From NCBI RefSeq assembly GCF_009363795.1, contig NZ_CP045420.1:2833001-2897000 (forward strand): a stretch of DNA of 64,000 nt, written 5' to 3'. The position numbers and the translations under genes were made by a program. The stretch comes from Palleronia sp. THAF1. Its GTDB lineage: Bacteria; Pseudomonadota; Alphaproteobacteria; Rhodobacterales; Rhodobacteraceae. Numbering within the stretch: the first letter of the stretch is position 1; every line of letters starts with the position of its first letter. Below the pieces are notes generated by a model that was not told where the DNA came from, searched no databases, and worked only from the letters and a program-made list of their open reading frames with translations. This document shows, piece after piece, positions 8,707 to 17,235 of the stretch.

Positions 8707-9825
8707 ATGAAGCATTTTCTGATCCGCCTCGCCGCACTGGCCCTGTTGGCCGCCCCTCTTCACGCGCAGGAAGACACGCCTGCCACAAGCCAGCCCGCCA
8801 TCGGCGACGCGACAGAGGAGGCCGCCTTGAGTGGCACGCTGACCGTCGCCACCCGAGAGGCCCCGCCCTTCGCCTTTCGCGGCCCCGACAACGAATGGAC
8901 CGGCATCGCCATCGAGATGTGGGCCGCGCTCGCCGACGAGCTGGACCTTGATTACACTTTGGAAGAGGCGTCGCTGGCCGACATGATCGAAGGCACCACC
9001 GATGGCCGCTTCGACGCCGCCGTCGCTGCGCTGACGATCACGCCCGAACGCGAGGGGCGGCTTGATTTTTCGTTCCCCTACTATTCAACAGGCCTTGGTA
9101 TCGCGGTCGATCCCGGCGCGTCGGGCGGCTGGCTGCGCGTCGCGGCAAACTTCTTTTCGTGGCAATTTCTGACCGTGCTCGCCAGCCTATCCGCTGTCTT
9201 GTTGATCGCAGGCGCGGCCATGTGGTTTTTCGAGCGGGGAAAAAACGAAGAATTCCCCAAGGCCCCGGCAAAGGGCTTGGGAGACGGCTTCTGGTGGGCC
9301 GCGGTAACAATGACCACCGTGGGCTACGGCGACAAAAGCCCACGCACACTGGGCGGACGTATCGTCGGTTTCATCTGGATGTTCACCGCGATGATCATTG
9401 TCGCCAGCTTCACTGCCGCCATTGCTGCGTCGCTGACGGTCGGTCAGCTCGGCGGGCGCGTCGGCGGCCTTCAAGATCTGGACAGCGTGCGCGTGGGCGT
9501 GGTCGCGGACAGCGCGGGCCAGACAGAGTTGACCGAGCGGCGCATCGACAGTCAGGGGTTCGAGACCGTCAACGCAGGCTTCAACGCTCTTCTGGCGGGT
9601 GATATCGACGCCTTCGTTCACGACCGCCCGCTGATGCTGTTCACGGCCGATCAAGACTATCAGGGACAGGTTCGCATCCTTGACGATAACGTCGGCCGTC
9701 AGGACTACGGCGTCGCTCTGCCAGAGGGCGATGACCTACGTGAGCCGCTGAACCGCGCGTTGCTATCCTATGTGCGCAGCCCCGAGTGGGGTGCCCTTAC
9801 GCGGCGCTATTTGGGGACGAACTGA
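8707..9825 (+). CDS. Predicted GluR0-type ligand-gated potassium channel
   Basis: A 372-residue protein with the layout of a bacterial ionotropic glutamate receptor: signal peptide (residues 1-20, ending LHAQ), first half of a solute-binding domain (about 40-140), a membrane helix (about 150-177), a pore loop with TVGYGD at residues 204-209, a second helix (about 215-243) with SFTAAIAASLT, then the second binding lobe to the end. TVGYGD is the potassium selectivity filter and SFTAAIAASLT resembles the SYTANLAAF motif of glutamate receptors. It should bind an amino acid in the periplasm and gate potassium flow. I chose ATG 8707 because it starts a clean signal peptide. The 3' end overlaps the convergent DMT gene by 29 bases. 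Ligand unknown. Confidence 0.85.
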   Translation: MKHFLIRLAALALLAAPLHAQEDTPATSQPAIGDATEEAALSGTLTVATREAPPFAFRGPDNEWTGIAIEMWAALADELDLDYTLEEASLADMIEGTTDGRFDAAVAALTITPEREGRLDFSFPYYSTGLGIAVDPGASGGWLRVAANFFSWQFLTVLASLSAVLLIAGAAMWFFERGKNEEFPKAPAKGLGDGFWWAAVTMTTVGYGDKSPRTLGGRIVGFIWMFTAMIIVASFTAAIAASLTVGQLGGRVGGLQDLDSVRVGVVADSAGQTELTERRIDSQGFETVNAGFNALLAGDIDAFVHDRPLMLFTADQDYQGQVRILDDNVGRQDYGVALPEGDDLREPLNRALLSYVRSPEWGALTRRYLGTN

Positions 9826-10696
9826 CGTCGCGCAATGCACGGCGGCGCTGATCCCACAGGTAGATCGCCAGCGTCACAACCACGATGGCCCCGCCGATCA
9901 AGCCGCGGGGGCCAACGGCCTCTCCGACGCCCCACCACACGACGATGGGACCAAGTACCGTTTCCAGCAGCAACACAAGGCTGACATTGGCGGCAACGGT
10001 GAAGCGGGAGGCAAGGTTGAAGCAGGTGAAGGACACCGGAAGGATGCAGATGCCCGTGACCCAGATCGCGGGCAGATAGCCGTCTGTCTGCGTCAATGGT
10101 CCGGCCAGCGACCAGCCGGTCGATCCCGCGATCAGCGCGCCGAGGCCGACGGTCAGCAGCACCGGCAGATCGGGTCGTGCGCGGTAAATGGTGAAGGTGC
10201 CCGACAGTGACACCGCGACGACCAGCCCGCAAAGTGCGCCCAGAACGGCGTTCGACCCGCCACCGCCCTCTCCCCAGACCGACAGACCGATCCCGCCAAG
10301 GACGACGACAGCAGCGATCAGGGTTCTGGGCTTGATGCGGTCGCCCAGAAAGGCCGCGCCCAACAGCGCGGCGATCAGTGGCGTGCAGGCGACGGCGAAT
10401 AGCACGACGGACACCGGAGCGATCGCGATGCCAGTGGCGAACAACCCGGCATTGGCGGCGCTCAACAGGATCGTCGTAACGCCGCCCAACGTCATCAGCG
10501 CCGCCAGATCGCGACGCTTGGTCCGCGAAACGATGATCCACGCCAGCGCAAGCACACAGGATTGAAGCAGCCCCCGCCATGCCACCATCTGCGCGGCGTC
10601 CAAACCGGAAATCCGCATCAGCAGCGTGTCGGGCACGATCACGAGCGCGCCGATCAGCGCGATGGTGATGCCCTTGATGTCGTTGTCCTGTCTCAT
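9797..10696 (-). CDS. DMT family transporter (EamA domains)
   Basis: A 299-residue inner-membrane protein of the drug/metabolite transporter superfamily with about ten hydrophobic helices arranged as two EamA repeats. The second repeat has the usual features: a short loop followed by an LGDRIKPRTLIAA segment at the end of the first repeat and a conserved proline-rich region. Such proteins export amino acids, nucleosides or drugs; the substrate cannot be inferred here. It is convergent with and overlaps the channel gene by 29 bases, and it lies downstream of and in the same direction as the peroxiredoxin gene, separated by a terminator. Confidence 0.88.
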   Translation of the reverse strand: MRQDNDIKGITIALIGALVIVPDTLLMRISGLDAAQMVAWRGLLQSCVLALAWIIVSRTKRRDLAALMTLGGVTTILLSAANAGLFATGIAIAPVSVVLFAVACTPLIAALLGAAFLGDRIKPRTLIAAVVVLGGIGLSVWGEGGGGSNAVLGALCGLVVAVSLSGTFTIYRARPDLPVLLTVGLGALIAGSTGWSLAGPLTQTDGYLPAIWVTGICILPVSFTCFNLASRFTVAANVSLVLLLETVLGPIVVWWGVGEAVGPRGLIGGAIVVVTLAIYLWDQRRRALRDVSSSPNSAA

Positions 10697-10726
10697 GCAT
10701 CGGCGCTATCCCATCGGAGGCGCACG

Positions 10727-10759
10727 AAAAAGGCCGGATCGCGCGGTGGCGACCCGGCC
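10727..10759 (-). terminator. Intrinsic terminator after the peroxiredoxin gene
   Basis: On the minus strand an 11-bp stem (10759-10749 with 10742-10732, one G-U pair) closes a 6-base loop and is followed by five T residues (A run at 10727-10731). It lies 40 bases after the peroxiredoxin stop and just before the DMT start, so it separates the two units. Confidence 0.88.
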
Positions 10760-10798
10760 CTTCGGGGAAGGTATTTGAAGAACTGTGAAGCCGAAGCG

Positions 10799-11452
10799 TC
10801 AGCTCGGCTGCTTCGTCGTGCGGATGTAGGGCAGCTTCTGGTCGAAATCGCCGAACTTGTCTCGCGCCTCGTCGTCAGAGACACCACCGGTGATGATGAC
10901 GTCGCCGCCTTGGCTCCAACCCGCGGGCGTCGCAACCTTGTGCTTCGCCGTCAGTTGGATCGAGTCCAGCGCGCGCAGGATCTCATCGAAGTTGCGGCCC
11001 GTGGTCATCGGGTAGGTCATCGACAGCTTCACCTTCTTGTCCGGCCCGATGATGAACACCGTCCGAACTGTCGCGTTGTCGGCAGGCGTGCGGCCGTCCG
11101 TGCGCTCTTCGGAAGCGGGCAGCATATCGTAGAGCTTGGCCACTTTCATCTCGGGGTCGCCGATCATGGGGTAAGAGACCTCATTGCCGGTGAAGGTCGC
11201 GATGTCGGACTTCCATTTGTGGTGGTCTTCCACCGGATCAACAGAAACGCCGATGATCTTGGCGTTCCGCTTGGAGAATTCCTCGGCCATGCCCGCCATC
11301 ATGCCCAGTTCTGTCGTGCAAACGGGCGTGAAGTCCTTGGGATGGCTGAACAGGATCGCGTAGCCGTCGCCGATCCAGTCGTGAAAGCTGATCTCGCCTT
11401 CGGTGGAATCGGCGGTGAAGTCGGGGGCGGTGTCGTTGAGGCGCAGGGCCAT
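10799..11452 (-). CDS. 1-Cys peroxiredoxin (Prx6 type)
   Basis: A 217-residue cytoplasmic thiol peroxidase that would reduce hydrogen peroxide and alkyl hydroperoxides. The peroxidatic cysteine is C45 in PVCTTE (residues 43-48), preceded by the DFTP motif. The long C-terminal extension with the TYPMTTGRNFDEILR segment is the Prx6 dimerisation region. I chose ATG 11452 because AAGGAGA sits six bases upstream; the open frame to 11494 has no family match. A terminator follows. It diverges from the dioxygenase/esterase pair at 11669-13183, both being plausible oxidative or electrophile stress functions. Confidence 0.94.
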   Translation of the reverse strand: MALRLNDTAPDFTADSTEGEISFHDWIGDGYAILFSHPKDFTPVCTTELGMMAGMAEEFSKRNAKIIGVSVDPVEDHHKWKSDIATFTGNEVSYPMIGDPEMKVAKLYDMLPASEERTDGRTPADNATVRTVFIIGPDKKVKLSMTYPMTTGRNFDEILRALDSIQLTAKHKVATPAGWSQGGDVIITGGVSDDEARDKFGDFDQKLPYIRTTKQPS

Positions 11453-11668
11453 GGGACTCTCCTTCGGTTGTCTCTTGAGAGGACAAGTAATCACGAACGC
11501 ATGGGTTCAAAGGCACCAGAACAGAAAACAGGACGGCGTTCGCCCTAATCCGCGCCACGTGGGACGCGCGTTTGCAATCGTGCGCGGACGCACAGATTTG
11601 GTTTGTGGGCGGGCGTTTCGTGGATGGCTCGCACGCTCTATCTAGCGGCTCAACATAAGGAGGATGCC

Positions 11669-12574
11669 ATGCTGACCCAGATCAACGGATTGCACCACGT
11701 CACCACAATCGGGTCCGACCCGCGCGCCATCGACCGCTTCTGGACGGAAACGCTGGGGATGCGGCGCGTGAAGAAGACCGTGAACTTCGACGCGCCCGAT
11801 GTGTACCACCTGTACTATGGCGATACGGTCGGCACGCCAGGCACAGCGATGACCTACTTCCCCTTCCCAGACGCCCGCCCCGGCAAGCGCGGCACTGGAG
11901 AGGTCGGCGAAGTGCGCTTGGCGATCCCGCACGGTGCCGCCGGGTTCTGGGCGGATCGGCTTGGAACGCAGGTCGTCGAAGATCGCTTCGGTGCGGCATC
12001 GGTGCGCACAGAAGCGCCCGATGGCGATGTGTTCGCGCTGGTCGAGGATGACGATCCGCGCACGCCATATGCCGCCACCATCGACGCCGAGAACGCGATC
12101 CGTGGCTTTCACTCCGCGACGTTGCGCGTGGCCGACGCCGCGCCCACGGTCGAGTTGCTGCGCTTCATGGGCTACACGGAACAGGCGCGCGACGGCGATA
12201 CCACCCGACTGATCCGTGAAGGCGGGACGGCCAATCTGATCGACGTGGTCGCCGCGCCTGACATGCCTGCCGCCGGTCAAAGCGCCGGGTCGGTGCATCA
12301 CATCGCCTTCGCCGTCGATAACCGTGCCGCGCAGAAAGAGGTGCAGACAGCGCTGGCAGAGCATGGCTTTCAGGTCACGCCGCAGATCGACCGCGACTAC
12401 TTCTGGGCCATCTACTTTCGCACCCCCGGCGGCATCCTGTTCGAAGTCGCCACCAACGAGCCCGGTTTCGACGCCGATGAGCCGCGCGAGACGTTGGGTC
12501 AGGCGTTGAAGCTGCCCGACCAGCACGAGCATCTGCGGGATCGGCTTGAGAAACATCTCGTGCCGCTGGGCTAG
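11669..12574 (+). CDS. VOC-superfamily ring-cleaving dioxygenase (MhqO-like)
   Basis: A 301-residue protein with two vicinal-oxygen-chelate modules, the first beginning GLHHVTTIG and the second with SVHHIAFAVDN. The glutamate ligand sits in LFEVATNEPG. These are the metal ligands expected of glyoxalase/extradiol-type dioxygenases, and the overall pattern fits the MhqO/YkcA group that cleaves hydroquinones. ATG 11669 follows a perfect AAGGAGG (11657-11663). An esterase gene follows 18 bases downstream, recreating the mhqO-mhqD pairing known from quinone-resistance operons. Substrate is inferred from family and neighbour. Confidence 0.85.
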   Translation: MLTQINGLHHVTTIGSDPRAIDRFWTETLGMRRVKKTVNFDAPDVYHLYYGDTVGTPGTAMTYFPFPDARPGKRGTGEVGEVRLAIPHGAAGFWADRLGTQVVEDRFGAASVRTEAPDGDVFALVEDDDPRTPYAATIDAENAIRGFHSATLRVADAAPTVELLRFMGYTEQARDGDTTRLIREGGTANLIDVVAAPDMPAAGQSAGSVHHIAFAVDNRAAQKEVQTALAEHGFQVTPQIDRDYFWAIYFRTPGGILFEVATNEPGFDADEPRETLGQALKLPDQHEHLRDRLEKHLVPLG

Positions 12575-12592
12575 GCGCGCTAGGACGGCAGT

Positions 12593-13183
12593 ATGACCTA
12601 TGAAGCCTTGCGCCACGACGGCAGCGCCCCGAAAATTGCGTTCACCTTCCACGGAACCGGGGCGCAGGCTGCGCAACTACACGGCGTCGCCCAGCAGTTC
12701 CTGCCCGAACATCACGTCGTCAGCCCAGAGGGTGACGTGGACGAAGGCGGTGCGGCGCGCTTTTTCCGCCGTACAGGCGAAGGCGTTTACGACATGGACG
12801 ACCTTGCCGCGCGCGTCGCGGCGATGGCGAAGTTCGTTCAGGCAGAGCGCGACCGCACCGGGGCGACCCACGCCACCGGCATCGGTTACTCCAACGGCGC
12901 GAATATCCTGTGTGCCACCGCGATGGCGCATCCAGACCTGTTCGACGCGCTGGTGCTGATGCACCCGCTTATCCCTTGGCAGCCACAACCGCAGCCCAAG
13001 ATGGCGATGATGCGCGTCCTGATCACCGCAGGCCAGAACGATCCGATTTGCCCGGCACCACAGACGCAGGCGCTGGCAGAGTGGTTCACCGATCAAAAGG
13101 CCGATTGCCTGCTGGCGTGGCACCCCGGCGGCCATGAGGTTCAGCAATCCGAGATCGACGCGATCCGCGACTTTCTGGTTTAG
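12593..13183 (+). CDS. Alpha/beta hydrolase, carboxylesterase family (MhqD-like)
   Basis: A 196-residue cytoplasmic alpha/beta hydrolase of the phospholipase/carboxylesterase type. The catalytic triad is visible as the nucleophile Ser in GYSNGA, the Asp in AGQNDPICP and the His in PGGHEV near the C-terminus. The oxyanion region is FHGTG. It lies 18 bases downstream of the ring-cleaving dioxygenase with AGGAC before its ATG, so the two are likely co-transcribed. The pair resembles mhqO-mhqD of Bacillus, where the hydrolase is part of quinone detoxification. The exact substrate is unknown. Confidence 0.85.
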   Translation: MTYEALRHDGSAPKIAFTFHGTGAQAAQLHGVAQQFLPEHHVVSPEGDVDEGGAARFFRRTGEGVYDMDDLAARVAAMAKFVQAERDRTGATHATGIGYSNGANILCATAMAHPDLFDALVLMHPLIPWQPQPQPKMAMMRVLITAGQNDPICPAPQTQALAEWFTDQKADCLLAWHPGGHEVQQSEIDAIRDFLV

Positions 13184-13186
13184 CGA

Positions 13187-13846
13187 CTAGAATGGTACCC
13201 GCGCGTCGAAGCGATGCCATGCGCCGCCGGTCGGGTGGCGCAGCTCCAGCGTTTGTGCGTGCAGCATAAGGCGCGGGTGGGCGCGGTCGTCGCCATTGGC
13301 ATATAGCGTGTCCCCAAGGATCGGGTGCCCAAGCTGCTGCATATGAACCCGCAACTGATGCGACCGGCCCGTCAGCGGACGCAGGCGCATCCGGGTCTCT
13401 GCCCCAAGGCGCTCCAGCACCTCCCAATCGGTCTGGGCGGCGCGGCCTTTCTCGTAGTTCACGTGCTGCAGGGGGCGGTTTTCCCAATCGACGCAGAGCG
13501 GCAGATCCACCTGCCCCGCGTCCTGCGCCACCACCCCGGCAACCCGCGCGACATAGGCTTTGCGTGTCACCTTCTTTTCGAATTGCAGACCCAGATGGCG
13601 TTGTGCGTTGAGGGTGCGCGCGAAGACCATCACGCCAGAGGTGTCGCGGTCCAGACGATGGACAAGCAACACGCGCGGGTCATCCGCAAGTAGCCGCGCG
13701 ATTACGCAATCGGCCAGTTGCGGCCCCTTCCCCGGCACCGACAACAGCCCCGCAGGCTTGTTCACCACCAGCAGATCATCGTCCTGATGCAGGATCGGAA
13801 CCGGGCCGCTGGGCGGATCGTAGTCAGGCGCGGGCAAAGGTGGCAT
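13187..13846 (-). CDS. RluA-family RNA pseudouridine synthase
   Basis: A 219-residue pseudouridine synthase that isomerises uridines in rRNA or tRNA. The catalytic aspartate is in HRLDRDTSGV, and the downstream RMRLRPLTGRSHQLRVH segment is the RluA/RsuA family arginine-histidine motif. There is no S4 domain, so it is closest to the short RluA subgroup. The chosen ATG (13846) overlaps the end of the upstream msrC gene by 23 bases, so the two are probably co-transcribed; a later start is possible but would cut into the LPAPDYDPP leader only. Target position unknown. Confidence 0.9.
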   Translation of the reverse strand: MPPLPAPDYDPPSGPVPILHQDDDLLVVNKPAGLLSVPGKGPQLADCVIARLLADDPRVLLVHRLDRDTSGVMVFARTLNAQRHLGLQFEKKVTRKAYVARVAGVVAQDAGQVDLPLCVDWENRPLQHVNYEKGRAAQTDWEVLERLGAETRMRLRPLTGRSHQLRVHMQQLGHPILGDTLYANGDDRAHPRLMLHAQTLELRHPTGGAWHRFDARVPF

Positions 13847-14279
13847 GCACGATCCGTTCCAGAGCATCCACGTCGGCGGCATCGAACGCGTCCGGCTGAT
13901 CGCTATCGATATCCAACACCGCGATCAGCTCGCCAGAGGCATCGCGCACCGGCACAACGATCTCGGACCGAGTCGAAGATGCGCAGGCGATATGGCCCGG
14001 AAAGGCGTCCACATCCGCGACAAGCTGGGTTTCGCCCGTGCGCGCGGCCGCACCGCAGACGCCCCGATCAAACGGGATCGTCAGACAGCCGTGACCGCCT
14101 TGATATGGTCCGATCTTCAACAGGTCAGGCGCGACAACACGGTAGAAGCCGGTCCAATCGCAGCGCGGGTCCGAGTGGTGCAATTCGCATGCGACGGTGG
14201 CCATCAGGGCCACGGGGTCGCTCTCTCCGTCCGTCAGCGCCGCGATGCGGTCGGCCAGCGCGGTGTCTGTCAGTGCCAT
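13824..14279 (-). CDS. msrC: Free methionine-R-sulfoxide reductase (GAF domain)
   Basis: A 151-residue GAF-domain enzyme that reduces free L-methionine (R)-S-oxide, repairing oxidised methionine. The three redox cysteines C65, C75 and C99 have spacings of 10 and 24 residues, the same as C84, C94 and C118 of the E. coli enzyme. The motifs GVCGAAARTGE and FPGHIAC are typical. I chose ATG 14279, preceded by GGAAATAGG, over an upstream TTG at 14294. It overlaps the downstream pseudouridine synthase by 23 bases and is divergent from the STAS gene. Confidence 0.93.
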   Translation of the reverse strand: MALTDTALADRIAALTDGESDPVALMATVACELHHSDPRCDWTGFYRVVAPDLLKIGPYQGGHGCLTIPFDRGVCGAAARTGETQLVADVDAFPGHIACASSTRSEIVVPVRDASGELIAVLDIDSDQPDAFDAADVDALERIVHATFARA

Positions 14280-14363
14280 CCTATTTCCCGACAATGCTAC
14301 CTTTTAAGCGGCTATTAGCATCGGTGTGTCACGGTGGCCATGCGCTGATAACAGAGGTGTCCG

Positions 14364-14717
14364 ATGCAGATCGACATGCAGACCCGCGACAATGTTCTTA
14401 TGGTTCGCCCCATGGAAGACCGGCTGGATGCCGCTGTCGCCGTGCAGTTCAAGGATGCGATGCGCGACCTGCCCATCGATGCCCCGGCTCGCGTGATTCT
14501 TGATATGGGCGGAGTGCAGTTCCTTGATTCCTCTGGGCTAGGGGCGGTGATCGGCGCGATGAAACTCCTCGCCCCCGCCCGTCGGCTTGAGATCGCGGAT
14601 TTGACGCCGGCGGTGGCCAAGGTCTTCAAACTGACGCGCATGGAAAACTTCTTCACCATCCATGCCAGCGCCAGCGACGTGTCGCCGCCGCAGCCAGAGA
14701 CCAGCCATGCCAGTTGA
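14364..14717 (+). CDS. STAS-domain anti-sigma factor antagonist
   Basis: A 117-residue single STAS domain of the SpoIIAA/RsbV type. The conserved phosphorylation site is in DSSGLG at residues 55-60, followed by a typical hydrophobic helix. Such proteins, when dephosphorylated, sequester an anti-sigma kinase and release a sigma factor. The next gene, overlapping by 11 bases, encodes just such a kinase-like protein, so the two form a partner-switching pair. No cognate sigma factor gene is within the window. ATG 14364 follows a GAGGTGTCC spacer. Confidence 0.9.
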   Translation: MQIDMQTRDNVLMVRPMEDRLDAAVAVQFKDAMRDLPIDAPARVILDMGGVQFLDSSGLGAVIGAMKLLAPARRLEIADLTPAVAKVFKLTRMENFFTIHASASDVSPPQPETSHAS

Positions 14718-15195
14718 ACGGATAGCGCCCCAGATCACAGGCGAAACCCTGTGTCGCCCCGATGGAAGACGAGAGCTGCGGGTCCTCTACCCAAGCGATC
14801 CCTTCGCGGTGCGCGCCGCCCTGAAGACGACAACCGATGCCCTGCGCGGCTTCGACGTGGCACAGGATGACTGCGATACGATCGAACTCGTCCTGGCAGA
14901 AGTTTTGAACAACGTAGGTGAGCATGCCTATCCGGGAGATGCATCCGGTATCGTGGAACTGCGCGTGGTCATCGCCACGGATTCCGTCGCCTGCGAAGTG
15001 CTGGATAATGGACCGTCGGTGCCGACGCACCTGCTGGATGGCCGCGATCCGCCAGTGCCCAGCGCGCTGCCAGAAGGCGGGTTCGGCTGGCATCTGATCC
15101 ATTCGCTGTGCCGAGAGATCTCTTACACGCGCTTGGACGCGCGCAATATTCTGACGCTGGAAATCTCGCTGCACCGAAAGCTCACGCTTAGCTAG
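14707..15195 (+). CDS. Anti-sigma regulatory factor (RsbW-like HATPase)
   Basis: A 162-residue protein with a histidine kinase-like ATPase fold of the RsbW/SpoIIAB type. The N box is visible as ELVLAEVLNNVGEHAY, the G1 region as VLDNGP, and a G2-like GGFGWHLIHSL. It should phosphorylate the STAS protein encoded upstream (14364-14717), with which it overlaps by 11 bases. I chose ATG 14707 (PVERIAPQ) because the longer frame from 14662 overlaps the STAS gene further and has no family match. Which sigma factor or output it controls is not visible here. Confidence 0.88.
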   Translation: MPVERIAPQITGETLCRPDGRRELRVLYPSDPFAVRAALKTTTDALRGFDVAQDDCDTIELVLAEVLNNVGEHAYPGDASGIVELRVVIATDSVACEVLDNGPSVPTHLLDGRDPPVPSALPEGGFGWHLIHSLCREISYTRLDARNILTLEISLHRKLTLS

Positions 15196-15262
15196 GCTGT
15201 GCCCTTTCCATCCGTTCGCACCGCCCCTAGCGTGGCCGCGATCAACGATGGGACTTACCAAC

Positions 15263-16837
15263 ATGCGTGATTTTCACCTGCCGGGCCGGTCGCCCGTCTA
15301 CGCCTCCAACGGCATGTGCGCGACCTCTCATCCCTTGGCCGCGAAGGTCGCCGTTCAGACACTGGAAGCGGGCGGCAACGCGGTCGACGCGGCCATTGCG
15401 GGCGCTGTGCTGCTGGGGATCGCAGAGCCCCAGATGACCGGGATCGGCGGCGATTGCTTCGCGCTGATCTCGCAGCCCGGCAAAGACGTGGTCGCCGTGA
15501 ACGGGTCGGGCCGCGCGCCGACGGCAATGGACGCGGCCAAGCTGCGCGCAGATGGCCACCGCCAGATGCCCCTGCGCCACGGCGCGGCCGTCACCGTTCC
15601 GGGCGCGATCGACGCCTTCTGCCGCATGTCGGAAGACTACGGAAAGCTTGGACTGCCGGATCTGCTCGCCCCAACAATCCACTACGCCGAGGAAGGCATC
15701 CCCGTGTCCGACCGCGTCGCCTTCGATTGGGCGCTCGACGCTGGAACGCTGTCCGGTGCCGCTCGGCGGGTCTACCTGCCCGACGGCAAGGCGCCCGCGC
15801 CGGGAACGATGTTCCGCGCGCCGATGCAGGCCGAAGTGCTACGCCGCGTGGCCGAACAGGGTCGCAGCGCGTTCTATGAGGGCGAGATCGCAGAGGACAT
15901 GGTCGCCTGTCTGAACGCCGCCGGGGGCACGCATTCGCTGGCCGATTTCGCGGCGACCGAAGCCACCTACGGCACACCCGTCTCCGGCCATTACGGCGGC
16001 TATGAACTGGTCGAACATCCGCCCAATGGCCAAGGCGCGACCGCGATCCTGATGACCAACATCCTGTCGCACTTCGACATCGCCTCGATGGATCCCGTGG
16101 GCACCATGCGCGCCCATATCGAAGCCGAAGCCGCCAAGCTGGCCTACGACGCCCGCAACCGCTTCCTGTCAGACGAAGACCACGTCACCCGGCTGGAACA
16201 CATGCTGTCGGCCGACACCGCCGAAGCGCTGGCAGCGTTGATCGACCCGAAGCGCGCCATGGGCGATCCGAGCGCCTTGTCGGGTGCGGTCCACAAGGAC
16301 ACGATCTACATCACCGTCGTGGACAAGGATCGCATGGCGGTGTCGCTGATCTACTCGATCTTCCACGGGTTCGGATCGGGCATCGCATCCGACAAGTTCG
16401 GCATCCTGTTCCAGAACCGGGGCGCCGGTTTCAGCCTGGAGGACGGCCACGCGAACGAGGCCGGTCCTAACAAGCGTCCGATGCACACGATCATCCCCGC
16501 CATGCTGAAGGTCGATGGCAAGGCCGTGATGCCCTTCGGTGTCATGGGCGGGGCCTACCAGCCTGCGGGCCACGCGCATTTCCTGTCGAACATCGCAGAT
16601 TTCGGCATGTCACCCCAAGAGGCCATCGACTCGCCGCGCAGCTTCTCGGACGCCGGAACGCTGACCGTCGAGCGTGGGTACGCCGCGCAGGTCCGTCAGG
16701 AACTGGCCGACATGGGGCATTCGGTCAGCGTGCCGGAGAAGGCCATCGGCGGTGCGCAGGCGATCCAGATACACGACAACGGCGTGCTGGAAGGTGGGTC
16801 CGACCCGCGCAAGGACGGATGTGCGTTGGGCTATTGA
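15263..16837 (+). CDS. ggt: Gamma-glutamyltransferase
   Basis: A 524-residue Ntn-hydrolase-type gamma-glutamyltransferase that would cleave glutathione and other gamma-glutamyl compounds. The self-cleavage and catalytic threonine aligns with T347 in KDTIYITVVD, and the glycine-rich FGVMGGAYQPAGHAH and GGNAVDAA segments match the family. No signal peptide is seen, so it may be cytoplasmic. I chose ATG 15263 (MRDFHLPGRS), the usual family start, over ATG 15248; the ribosome binding site is weak for both. It is followed 11 bases later by a rhodanese gene, which may handle sulfur released from cysteine-containing products. Confidence 0.94.
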   Translation: MRDFHLPGRSPVYASNGMCATSHPLAAKVAVQTLEAGGNAVDAAIAGAVLLGIAEPQMTGIGGDCFALISQPGKDVVAVNGSGRAPTAMDAAKLRADGHRQMPLRHGAAVTVPGAIDAFCRMSEDYGKLGLPDLLAPTIHYAEEGIPVSDRVAFDWALDAGTLSGAARRVYLPDGKAPAPGTMFRAPMQAEVLRRVAEQGRSAFYEGEIAEDMVACLNAAGGTHSLADFAATEATYGTPVSGHYGGYELVEHPPNGQGATAILMTNILSHFDIASMDPVGTMRAHIEAEAAKLAYDARNRFLSDEDHVTRLEHMLSADTAEALAALIDPKRAMGDPSALSGAVHKDTIYITVVDKDRMAVSLIYSIFHGFGSGIASDKFGILFQNRGAGFSLEDGHANEAGPNKRPMHTIIPAMLKVDGKAVMPFGVMGGAYQPAGHAHFLSNIADFGMSPQEAIDSPRSFSDAGTLTVERGYAAQVRQELADMGHSVSVPEKAIGGAQAIQIHDNGVLEGGSDPRKDGCALGY

Positions 16838-16848
16838 GGGAGCAGACC

Positions 16849-17235
16849 ATGGCGATCACACCCGTGTCCGAGCTTGTCGCGCAGGCCAAGGCGCGCATCA
16901 CGACGCTGCCGCCCGATCAGGCCCGCGCCATGGCGGATGCGGGCGACGCGCTGCTGATCGACATTCGCGACGTGCGCGAGTTGCAGCGCGAAGGGCGCGT
17001 GCCAGGCGCCATTCATGCCCCACGCGGCATGCTGGAGTTCTGGGTGGACCCGGAAAGCCCCTATCACAAACCGGCCTTCGCGACCGACAAGACCCTGATC
17101 CTGTTCTGCGCAGGTGCAATGCGGTCCGCCTTGGCCGCAGCGACGCTACAGGACATGGGGGTGACCAATGTGGCCGAGATGGATGAGGGGTTCGGTGGCT
17201 GGAAGGACCGCGGCCTACCGGTCGAGCAGGACTAG
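16849..17235 (+). CDS. Rhodanese-like sulfurtransferase
   Basis: A 128-residue single rhodanese domain protein. The active-site cysteine is C87 in the loop LFCAGAMRSA, and the domain start has LLIDIRDVREL. Such enzymes move sulfur as a persulfide. ATG 16849 is preceded by GAGGGA. It is 11 bases after ggt, suggesting an operon. Its TAG stop overlaps the stop of hspQ on the other strand in a CTAG palindrome at 17232-17235. Confidence 0.92.
   Translation: MAITPVSELVAQAKARITTLPPDQARAMADAGDALLIDIRDVRELQREGRVPGAIHAPRGMLEFWVDPESPYHKPAFATDKTLILFCAGAMRSALAAATLQDMGVTNVAEMDEGFGGWKDRGLPVEQD

Noticed and set aside
9807-10700. Second minus-strand frame of 297 codons overlapping the DMT transporter.
   Set aside because: It lies in a different frame of the same strand and is a low-complexity Arg-rich product; the transporter frame has ten clear helices.
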